Below, piece after piece: positions 1 to 5,307 of a stretch of DNA of 7,973 nt. The DNA comes from Lachnospiraceae bacterium. GTDB lineage: Bacteria; Bacillota_A; Clostridia; Lachnospirales; Lachnospiraceae. The notes under the pieces were generated by a model. That model did no database searches, was not told the DNA's origin, and saw only the letters and a list, made by a program, of their open reading frames with translations. The position numbers and the translations under genes are program-made. The DNA lies in the NCBI GenBank assembly GCA_017613055.1, contig JAGAES010000065.1, forward strand, positions 1 through 7,973. Reading direction: 5' to 3'. Within the stretch, counting starts at the first letter, position 1; each line of letters starts with the position of its first letter.

Positions 1-255
1 ATTCTGATTCTCGACGAGGCAACCTCGAGTATCGACGTGCAGACCGAGCGTGCGCTTCAGCAGGGACTTAACTCCATGCTGCAGGGCCGCACTTCCTTCC
101 TGATTGCGCACCGTCTTTCCACGATTCGCAACTGCGACCTCATCATGTACATTGATGACGGCGGCATCACGGAAGCCGGAACGCACGAAGAACTCATGGC
201 AAAGCGCGGCGACTACTACCACCTGTACACGTCGCAGCTTGAAGATATCGCTTAA
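1..255 (+). CDS. ABC exporter, C-terminal end of the ATPase domain (5' partial)
   Basis: Only the last 84 residues are visible; the reading frame is open from base 1, so the gene starts outside the window. The visible part opens with a complete Walker B and D-loop (ILILDEATSSID, catalytic Glu at visible residue 6), then the H-loop in LIAHRLST (His at visible residue 37), and ends with the usual IxExGTHEEL segment and a short helical tail. This LDEATSSID...QTE signature is typical of exporters that fuse a six-helix membrane domain to the ATPase (MsbA/MdlB/BmrCD-like), which use ATP to pump lipids, drugs or peptides out of the cell. The catalytic Glu and His are intact, so this half is not a degenerate site. 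Substrate cannot be inferred. Many Clostridia relatives are heterodimers encoded by adjacent genes; the partner, if any, would lie to the left. No strong forward terminator follows. A 5-bp hairpin overlaps the stop (254-269), and the hairpin at 335-358 has a T-run only on the other strand. Confidence 0.93.
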   Translation: MLILDEATSSIDVQTERALQQGLNSMLQGRTSFLIAHRLSTIRNCDLIMYIDDGGITEAGTHEELMAKRGDYYHLYTSQLEDIA

Positions 256-325
256 GCGGGAATTCGCTTACGGATTCTTTCCGCGGAATCACACCATATA
301 GCTCGTTCTCATTCATTCCCGAATA

Positions 326-358
326 AACAAAAAAGAGCCCGGCGAAAATGCCGGGCTC
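326..358 (-). terminator. Intrinsic terminator for the membrane-protein gene
   Basis: A perfect 9-bp stem (GAGCCCGGC at 335-343, GCCGGGCTC at 350-358) encloses a 6-base loop. On the minus strand the stem is followed directly by TTTTTTGTTT (334-325), the layout of a rho-independent terminator for the leftward gene ending at 383. On the plus strand the stem is followed by CGGTTCT, so it would terminate the converging ABC exporter gene only weakly. Confidence 0.9.
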
Positions 359-382
359 CGGTTCTATGCGGTAATCAGGAGG

Positions 383-1129
383 CTATTGGCTTGCCCCTTC
401 CACTGCGTCTTTTATGTCCAGATAACTCTTTCCGTTCTCCTTCTCATAACGTTCCGCACAGGTCTTGCAGACGTCGTTGCAGCCGTGGTTGATAGCTTCC
501 TCAACGGTACAGTCGGTCTTCGAGTCACTCGAGTTGATGTGCTGGCAATCCTCAAACAGATGATACTTCTTACCGAACTGTGTGCGGTAAACCGTATTCT
601 GGTACTTCACCTGCTCGGTCTTCTCTTCTTCGGAAATCGGGTTCCAGTCAATGCTCAAAAGCACGCCGATAGCCAATGCTACGGCAGCGGCAATGCCGGC
701 GATCTTCTTCATCTTCGGATCCTTGTTCTCCTTGTCGGTCAGGATCATAATGATGAAAGGCAGGAACGCAATGATGCAGGCGATAACGCCCATGTTGTTC
801 CACAGGAAGAACTTCACTTTGTTCTTCTCGGAAGCGGGATCAATGTGATTTGCTTTCTTCCAGAGCATGGATCCAACAATCACAAGAATCAGGTCAATCA
901 CAAGAAGTGCTATAAGAGCAACAAGCGTGTTCATGAACGTGATTTCAATCTTACCGGAGTACAGGCAGATTGCAACGATCTCGCAAGCAATGGCAAGCAG
1001 CCAGCAGATAACGGCACCGATACGTCTCTCGGTTGCGCCTGCGGTGCTGTAGGGTTTCTCAGATGCCTTGGCAGCCGGTGCCTTCTTCTCGGCAGGCTTC
1101 TTGGCAGTCGTTTCCTTCTTCTCGGCCAT
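383..1129 (-). CDS. Four-helix membrane protein with Lys/Ala-rich N-tail and C-terminal Cys/His motif
   Basis: I do not recognise a named gene. The 248-residue protein begins with a basic low-complexity tail (residues 3-26, repeats of KK-x-A/T/P), then four predicted membrane helices at about 37-57, 67-90, 106-131 and 142-160. With an even number of helices, both ends are on the same side, and the Lys-rich tail argues for the cytoplasm. Residues 179-228 contain GKKYH (His190), Cys195, an acidic/Ala helix (VEEAINHG) and CKTC (Cys221, Cys224). This arrangement (GxxYH-x4-C ... EEAxxxG-x3-CxxC) resembles the small Ada-like zinc-binding domain found at the ends of many bacterial membrane and secreted proteins; metal binding is inferred. 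AAAGGAG (1139-1145) lies 9 bases before the ATG, which supports this start. The gene has its own promoter (1206-1234) and terminator (326-358), so it is likely monocistronic. Function unknown. Confidence 0.88.
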   Translation of the reverse strand: MAEKKETTAKKPAEKKAPAAKASEKPYSTAGATERRIGAVICWLLAIACEIVAICLYSGKIEITFMNTLVALIALLVIDLILVIVGSMLWKKANHIDPASEKNKVKFFLWNNMGVIACIIAFLPFIIMILTDKENKDPKMKKIAGIAAAVALAIGVLLSIDWNPISEEEKTEQVKYQNTVYRTQFGKKYHLFEDCQHINSSDSKTDCTVEEAINHGCNDVCKTCAERYEKENGKSYLDIKDAVEGASQ

Positions 1130-1205
1130 ACGATTACACTCCTTTATATCCGTTTTATTGTGACAACCCTGACGGAAAACCCGCCATATCGTTGTTTACA
1201 GAGTT

Positions 1206-1234
1206 ATTATATACTATATTCTGTTACTTTTCAA
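1206..1234 (-). promoter_or_regulatory. Sigma-A-type promoter of the leftward membrane-protein gene
   Basis: On the minus strand TTGAAA (1234-1229) and a perfect TATAAT (1211-1206) are separated by exactly 17 bases. The predicted start of transcription is near 1199, giving a 5' leader of about 70 bases before the ATG at 1129. No operator or riboswitch is evident in that leader. Confidence 0.82.
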
Positions 1235-1253
1235 TGAATTTGCGCAGATTTTA

Positions 1254-1282
1254 TTGACTTTTTTTTGCTTTCGGTTGATAAT
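1254..1282 (+). promoter_or_regulatory. Sigma-A-type promoter of the DUF937-glycosyltransferase-kinase cluster
   Basis: TTGACT (1254-1259) and GATAAT (1277-1282) are separated by 17 bases that include a run of seven T. The predicted start is near 1289, giving a leader of about 35 bases. AAAGGAG (1307-1313) sits 10 bases before the ATG at 1324. The -35 elements of this promoter and of the leftward one are about 20 bases apart, back to back, so a single bound regulator could affect both; no such site is obvious. Confidence 0.8.
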
Positions 1283-1323
1283 GATTGAAAGACCTGCAAT
1301 AAAAGCAAAGGAGATTATGAATT

Positions 1324-1950
1324 ATGGATTTTTCTGCATTATTAAGCGGCTTGATAACCGATAAAACCGTTCAGGAAGTCAGCAAGAAGTCCGGTGCTTC
1401 CAAAAAGGACGTTTCGAGCGTTCTTACCACTGCCCTTCCGCTTCTTCTTACAAACGGCAGCAACACCTCGTCCGCCCAGGTTTCCGAACAGAGCGGCGTC
1501 AGCCAGAGTACGACCAACAATGTATTGAGTTCCGCCGCTCCGATGCTTCTTAACATGGTCGGCGGCCAGAATCAGTCCACTGCTTCCGCAGGCAACGCGG
1601 CACTTCTCGGCGCGCTCCTCGGCAAAGTCGATCTCGGCAAGCTCACCTCGGGCCTGATGGGACTCGTCTCCACCAACACCGCTTCCGAAGCGAAGCCGGA
1701 AGCTGCGACGACAACAAGCGGCAAGAAGAAGCCCGCTGCCAAGAAGACGGACAGCAAGAAGAAAACCGACAGTAAAAAGACCGATTCCAAGAAGAAGACG
1801 GACGGCAAGAAGACTTCGACAACCGGCAAGAAGACAACTGCTGCCAAGAAGACTTCTTCCGCGAAGAAGACCGGAACAACCGCCAAGAAGTCCGCTCCCG
1901 AGAGCACTCTTGATAAAGTTACCGGACTTCTCGGAAACCTTTTGAAATAA
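1324..1950 (+). CDS. DUF937-type protein with histone-H1-like lysine-rich tail
   Basis: The 208-residue protein has three parts. Residues 1-118 are Ala/Leu/Ser-rich and helical, with two copies of a VSxxSGxS...VL..A.PxLL unit (19-42 and 53-76), the pattern of the DUF937 family, whose function is not established. Residues 134-189 form a tail with 23 lysines in 56 positions, built from KK pairs separated by T, D, S, G and A, resembling the C-terminal tail of histone H1 and of bacterial H1-like proteins. Residues 194-208 form a short amphipathic helix rich in Leu and Gly that echoes the N-terminal domain. No signal peptide or membrane helix is seen. The strong RBS and the promoter at 1254-1282 support the start. 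It is the first gene of the cluster; the glycosyltransferase starts 24 bases after its stop with no terminator between. The tail suggests binding of nucleic acid or anionic polymer, but that is inference. Confidence 0.88.
   Translation: MDFSALLSGLITDKTVQEVSKKSGASKKDVSSVLTTALPLLLTNGSNTSSAQVSEQSGVSQSTTNNVLSSAAPMLLNMVGGQNQSTASAGNAALLGALLGKVDLGKLTSGLMGLVSTNTASEAKPEAATTTSGKKKPAAKKTDSKKKTDSKKTDSKKKTDGKKTSTTGKKTTAAKKTSSAKKTGTTAKKSAPESTLDKVTGLLGNLLK
1378..1551 (+). repeat. Internal duplication in the DUF937 protein
   Basis: Two 24-residue units, codons 19-42 (1378-1449) and 53-76 (1480-1551), align without gaps and share 11 identical residues, including VS, SG, S, VL, A, P and LL. The offset is 34 residues. 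Each unit looks like a helix-turn-helix pair, consistent with an old tandem duplication in the DUF937 fold. Confidence 0.7.
1723..1890 (+). repeat. Lysine-codon-rich low-complexity tract (AAGAAG repeats)
   Basis: This tract encodes residues 134-189 of the DUF937 protein. It is built from imperfect repeats of AAGAAG followed by ACNGAC, ACNTCN or similar, giving units such as KKTDS. Runs of near-identical codons make it prone to gain and loss of units, so tail length may vary among related strains. Confidence 0.8.
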
Positions 1951-1974
1951 ACCATTTTATACCGGAGACCTGAC

Positions 1975-2949
1975 ATGACCGATCGTTTGCTTTCCATAAT
2001 TGTGCCGTGCTACAACGAAGAGGCGGTACTCCCCTCATTTTACGAAGAAATCTGCCGGACGGCCGACGAACTGGCCGACCGCGTTCAGTGCGAATTTCTT
2101 TTCGTCGACGACGGCTCGGCGGACACCACCCTCTCGCTGCTTAAGTCTTATGCCGAACAGGACGAGCGGGTGCACTTCGTTTCGTTCTCGCGCAATTTCG
2201 GAAAGGAAGCGGCCATCTACGCGGGTTTCCGGAACGCCGTCGGAGATTACCTCGTCGTGATGGATTCCGATCTGCAGCATCCGCCGGCATTTCTGTCGCA
2301 GATGCTCGACAACATCCTCGGCGGAGAGTATGACAGCGTAGCGATGCGCCGCCTCGACCGGAAGGGAGAAGGCCGCATCCGTTCGTGGTTCTCGCGGCAG
2401 TTCTATAAGCTGAACAAGAAGATTTCCGGCGTCGATATCCCGGAAGGCGCCACCGATTTCCGCATGATGACGCGGCAAATGGCAGACGCAGTCCTTTCGA
2501 TGCCCGAAGTCAACCGCTTTACGAAAGGCATCTTCACCTGGGTCGGCTTCCGCACGCTCTGGATTCCTTACCACAACGTGGAGCGCCCGGCGGGAAGCTC
2601 CAAGTGGTCCTTCTGGAGTCTTTTCAAGTATTCTTTAAGCGGAATCCTGGCATTTTCCACAGTGCCGCTTGCGATTGCTTCGGTACTCGGCGCAATCATC
2701 TGCTTCGGTGCGTTTTTAAGCATGATCTGGGTTGTAATCAAGACGCTGATCTGGGGCGACCCGGTCGGCGGATATCCGACGCTGATCACGGTGATTCTGT
2801 TCCTCGGAGGCATTCAGCTTCTGATGATCGGCGTGCTCGGCCAGTACTTCTCGAAGGCTTATCTTGAGGTGAAGCGCAGACCGATTTACATCGCACGGGA
2901 ACAGAAGCTCGGCAGAGTCCGCAAGGACACGAAGAAAGGGAAAGTATGA
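1975..2949 (+). CDS. GtrB/DPM-like membrane glycosyltransferase (GT2)
   Basis: This 324-residue protein matches the polyprenyl-phosphate sugar transferases (GtrB, ArnC, Dpm1-like). Members move a sugar from a nucleotide donor to undecaprenyl phosphate on the inner face of the membrane. The GT-A fold opens with SIIVPCYNEE (7-16), followed by VDDGSxD (44-50), SRNFGKEAA (72-80) and the metal-binding DSDLQHPP (97-104). Next come the family-typical TDFRMM (160-165), RFTKGIFTWVGF (181-192) and RPAGSSKWSFWSLFKYS (204-220). Two C-terminal hydrophobic helices lie at about 222-257 and 267-290, then a basic tail. Length and architecture are normal for the family. GGAG (1964-1967) is 7 bases before the ATG. 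It follows the DUF937 gene closely and overlaps the lipid kinase start by 4 bases, implying translational coupling. The sugar (glucose, GlcNAc or other) cannot be read from the sequence. Confidence 0.93.
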   Translation: MTDRLLSIIVPCYNEEAVLPSFYEEICRTADELADRVQCEFLFVDDGSADTTLSLLKSYAEQDERVHFVSFSRNFGKEAAIYAGFRNAVGDYLVVMDSDLQHPPAFLSQMLDNILGGEYDSVAMRRLDRKGEGRIRSWFSRQFYKLNKKISGVDIPEGATDFRMMTRQMADAVLSMPEVNRFTKGIFTWVGFRTLWIPYHNVERPAGSSKWSFWSLFKYSLSGILAFSTVPLAIASVLGAIICFGAFLSMIWVVIKTLIWGDPVGGYPTLITVILFLGGIQLLMIGVLGQYFSKAYLEVKRRPIYIAREQKLGRVRKDTKKGKV

Positions 2950-3872
2950 TTCACGTTATCGTTAACGCGAACGCAAAGGCCGGCCGGAAACAGACCGCTT
3001 CCGAAGTCCTTACCCGTGTGCTGAAGGCACATGAAAAAGAATTCCGGATTTATGCCGCGAAGCAGCCCGGCGACACGAAGGAACTGTGCCGGGAGCTGAG
3101 CTCGGCGGAAGGTTCGAAGACCATCTGGGTGGTCGGCGGAGACGGCACGGTCAACGAGGCCATCAACGGACTTGTCGTAGACGATTCACTGCATTTTGTG
3201 TTTCTGCCCGCAGGCTCCGGGAACGATCTGGCGCGCGGCCTCGGCTTACCGACAGATCTTGAAAAGGCAGCCGAAAAGGTGCTCTCTTCCGAGAACGAAC
3301 AGAGCTACGATTACGGACGGATGGAGCTGCACCCGGGCGGCGAGACACATTTTGCGGGAAGCTCCGGAATCGGCTACGACGCGAAGGTATGCGTCGAAGT
3401 CAACCGCTCCAAGCTGAAGCCGTTTCTGAACCGTTTCGGGCTCGGCAAACTCGCTTACTTCCTGGTGGCAGTCCGTCAGGTTTTCGCAAATCCGCGTTTC
3501 CGGATGACTCTGATTGCGGACGGCGGAATCTCGCGTTCCTACAGTGACGTCATCTTCGTCTGCATGATGAACCACCGCTATCAGGGCGGCGGGCTTAAGA
3601 TGGCCCCGACGGCAGATCCGTGTGACGGAAAGATTACGGTCACATTTGCCCACAATATGAACCCGTGGAAGGTGCTCTTCTCTCTCCCGCGGATTAAGAA
3701 CGGAAGCTACATAAAGATGCGGAACGTCGAGACCTTCGACTGTAAGGAGCTCGAACTGATTACCGACCGGAAGCAGTTCGTCCATAACGACGGCGAGGTT
3801 GTCGGCGAGGTCCGGCACCTGAAAGTCCGGTGCGGGGACGCGAAGCTTCTCATGCCGGACATAACGAAATAA
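2946..3872 (+). CDS. Diacylglycerol kinase-family lipid kinase (DAGK_cat, DgkB/YegS-like)
   Basis: The 308 residues match soluble bacterial lipid kinases of the DAGK_cat family, which phosphorylate diacylglycerol or related lipids with ATP at the membrane surface. Motifs in order are VNANAKAGR (6-14), the nucleotide-binding VVGGDGTVNEAINGL (62-76), PAGSGNDLARGLGLP (88-102), SSGIGYDAKV (139-148), GGGLKMAPTADPCDG (214-228) and the C-terminal NDGE (281-284). All the signature residues are present, and there is no membrane helix. AAAGGG (2935-2940) lies 5 bases before the ATG, and the ATGA overlap at 2946-2949 supports this start. In Gram-positive bacteria DgkB returns the diacylglycerol released during lipoteichoic acid synthesis to the phospholipid pool; pairing with a membrane sugar transferase fits a role in envelope lipid recycling. 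The substrate could also be another lipid. The cluster ends at the terminator just downstream. Confidence 0.93.
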   Translation: MIHVIVNANAKAGRKQTASEVLTRVLKAHEKEFRIYAAKQPGDTKELCRELSSAEGSKTIWVVGGDGTVNEAINGLVVDDSLHFVFLPAGSGNDLARGLGLPTDLEKAAEKVLSSENEQSYDYGRMELHPGGETHFAGSSGIGYDAKVCVEVNRSKLKPFLNRFGLGKLAYFLVAVRQVFANPRFRMTLIADGGISRSYSDVIFVCMMNHRYQGGGLKMAPTADPCDGKITVTFAHNMNPWKVLFSLPRIKNGSYIKMRNVETFDCKELELITDRKQFVHNDGEVVGEVRHLKVRCGDAKLLMPDITK

Positions 3873-3878
3873 AGACAG

Positions 3879-3908
3879 AAAAAAGGACCCCCTCGAGGGT
3901 CCTTTTTT
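3879..3908. terminator. Bidirectional intrinsic terminator between convergent genes
   Basis: GGACCC (3885-3890) and GGGTCC (3897-3902) form a 6-bp GC-rich stem with a 6-base loop. It is flanked by six A on the left (3879-3884) and six T on the right (3903-3908), so a T-run follows the hairpin on both strands. It sits 6 bases after the lipid kinase stop and 10 bases after the end of the leftward transporter, serving both. Confidence 0.93.
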
Positions 3909-3918
3909 GTATGCTGTT

Positions 3919-5211
3919 TTATATTACCGCCCAAAGTACGAGAAGCGCTGCGGCAAGTGCCGGAATGACGACGCAGAAGCCGTATTTCGTGAAGCGGCCG
4001 AAGGTGTACTTCACACCGGTCGTCTTTAAGATTGACATCCACATAATTCCCGCAAGCGCGCCGATCGGCGTCAGGTAGGCACCGAGGTTTGAGCCGATAA
4101 TCGAAGCGAATATCGGGCCGTTGCCGCCGCTGTGCGGAATCAGCGAGGAGAACAGCACGCTCATCGGAATGTTGTTGATCAGGTTCGCGGTAATCGTCGA
4201 GGTCACGCCGTAGGTAAGAATCGGATTACCGGTTCCGAGTACGCCCGCAATATGCGCCGAGATTCCGGAACGGTTCATCGCAAGCACGAGAGCGAACATC
4301 GGAAGAATGAAAGGAATCAGCGGCCAAGGAAGTCTTACGATGCTTCGGCCGATCATCTTCGGGCGCCAGCCACCGAGCTTCGCGGTAATCAATGTCGTGA
4401 GGATCAGGCTGCCTGCCGCGCAGACGGCAATCTTCCACATCGGGAACTCGACGTACGACGAAATCACGAGAAGCACCGTACAGATAAATAGATGCATGCC
4501 GCCCAGGATAACTGCGGGCTTATTCTTCAGTTTACTTGATTCTACAGTTGTAGAAATCTGTTTGGAAAGCTCCTTTCTGAAGAGAATCCGAAGCACGAAC
4601 CATACCGTAACCCCCGCCGCAAGCGTCGGAAGTAACATCACTTTTGCGTACGGGAGGAATCCGATCTCCGCGCTCGTTGCCAGATAGATGTTCGTCGGGT
4701 TTCCGATGATGAAAACCATGCTGAATGTGTTGGCCGCGACGAACTCGGTCACAAGATACGGAATCGGGTCGATCTCTGCAGATTTCGCGAAATAACAGAT
4801 GAACGGGGTGAAGGTAAGGACGACGATGTCATTTGACGTGAAAACGGTAAGTAACGACACGGTCAGGTAAAGGTAGAGAAGAAGCCGCTTCTGGCTCGTG
4901 CCGGCGCGTTTTAAGGTCACGCCCGCGAGGTAACGGAACATGCCCGCTTCGTCGAGGTACACAGAGAGAAATGTCATTGAAAAGAACAGCAGAAGAATCT
5001 TGATCGGGTTGACCGACGTGTCTTTCGTGAGCCCGTCGAGATATTCGGAAAGCGGCAGAAGCCCCGTCACGAGGAGCACCAGGCAGCCCGTCAGCGCCAC
5101 AAGCGGATAGGTATCGAAAATCACGCCGCGGTATTTCACCTGCGGCTTCCACAAGATGACTGCGATCATGCAAAGACAGGTCAGTCCGCAGATCAGTCCC
5201 ACTGCTGCCAT
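3919..5211 (-). CDS. ArsB/NhaD-type (ion transporter superfamily) permease
   Basis: A 430-residue protein, almost all hydrophobic, with about ten to twelve membrane helices. It shows the two related halves of the ArsB/NhaD/CitM superfamily: FTSNDIVVLTFTPF (124-137) and IIGNPTNIY (168-176) in the first half, NLINNIPMSVLF (343-354) and SNLGAYLTPIGALAGIMW (374-391) in the second. The paired N-D/N-N and P-T/P-I-G motifs correspond to the re-entrant, substrate-binding hairpins of this fold. ArsB relatives extrude arsenite, NhaD relatives exchange sodium for protons, and others carry dicarboxylates; the sequence does not decide. No arsR, arsC or arsA neighbour is present, so an arsenic role is not supported by context. 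The start is uncertain: the ATG at 5211 has only a weak AGAAAG upstream, but no in-frame alternative nearby is better. Expression may come from a weak local promoter or from readthrough of the terminator at 5251-5282. Confidence 0.85.
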   Translation of the reverse strand: MAAVGLICGLTCLCMIAVILWKPQVKYRGVIFDTYPLVALTGCLVLLVTGLLPLSEYLDGLTKDTSVNPIKILLLFFSMTFLSVYLDEAGMFRYLAGVTLKRAGTSQKRLLLYLYLTVSLLTVFTSNDIVVLTFTPFICYFAKSAEIDPIPYLVTEFVAANTFSMVFIIGNPTNIYLATSAEIGFLPYAKVMLLPTLAAGVTVWFVLRILFRKELSKQISTTVESSKLKNKPAVILGGMHLFICTVLLVISSYVEFPMWKIAVCAAGSLILTTLITAKLGGWRPKMIGRSIVRLPWPLIPFILPMFALVLAMNRSGISAHIAGVLGTGNPILTYGVTSTITANLINNIPMSVLFSSLIPHSGGNGPIFASIIGSNLGAYLTPIGALAGIMWMSILKTTGVKYTFGRFTKYGFCVVIPALAAALLVLWAVI

Positions 5212-5226
5212 GCTGCTACACTTTCT

Positions 5227-5240
5227 GCCGGGATTCCGGC
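5227..5240 (-). other. Small hairpin in the transporter leader
   Basis: GCCGG (5227-5231), a GATT tetraloop and CCGGC (5236-5240) form a 5-bp GC stem about 15 bases before the transporter ATG, beside the only weak ribosome-binding candidate. It might limit ribosome access or protect the 5' end of the message, but a stem this short can occur by chance. Confidence 0.35.
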
Positions 5241-5250
5241 GTGTGATATC

Positions 5251-5282
5251 CGAAAAGGAAGCCCCTGCCTAGACAGGGGCTT
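5251..5282 (-). terminator. Intrinsic terminator after the NCS2 permease
   Basis: AAGCCCCTG (5259-5267) and CAGGGGCTT (5274-5282) make a 9-bp stem with a 6-base loop. On the minus strand it is followed by CCTTTTCG, a short interrupted T-run. It lies 25 bases beyond the permease stop. The modest T-run suggests that some transcripts may read on into the ArsB-type gene, for which no clear promoter is visible. Confidence 0.75.
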
Positions 5283-5307
5283 CGCCGTTTCGGGTGAAAC
5301 TTAAGAA

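Noticed and set aside
279..288. TTCCGCGGAA palindrome after the ABC exporter gene
   Set aside because: A short isolated 10-bp palindrome with no T-run or promoter beside it; expected by chance in sequence of this composition.
386..1237. 283-codon plus-strand open frame antisense to the four-helix membrane protein
   Set aside because: It is longer than the true gene opposite, but its product has no coherent helices or motifs, it has no ribosome site, and the minus-strand frame has membrane helices, a Cys/His motif, promoter, RBS and terminator.
1130..1323. Riboswitch or small RNA in the divergent intergenic region
   Set aside because: The two promoters account for most of the space, the leaders are about 70 and 35 bases, and no strong stem or known aptamer core is visible.
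1723..1890. AAGAAG-rich tract considered as a DNA tandem repeat or CRISPR-like array
   Set aside because: Units are short, imperfect and in frame, with no unique spacers. They are explained by lysine-rich coding.
1572..1997. Minus-strand 141-codon frame across the lysine-rich tract
   Set aside because: Its hydrophobic Phe/Leu/Val repeats are simply the complement of AAGAAG lysine codons. No ribosome site is present, and it spans two plus-strand genes.
3919..5211. Arsenic resistance locus
   Set aside because: The permease fits the ArsB superfamily, but no arsR, arsC, arsA or arsD neighbour and no metal-responsive operator is visible, and the same fold carries sodium or dicarboxylates.
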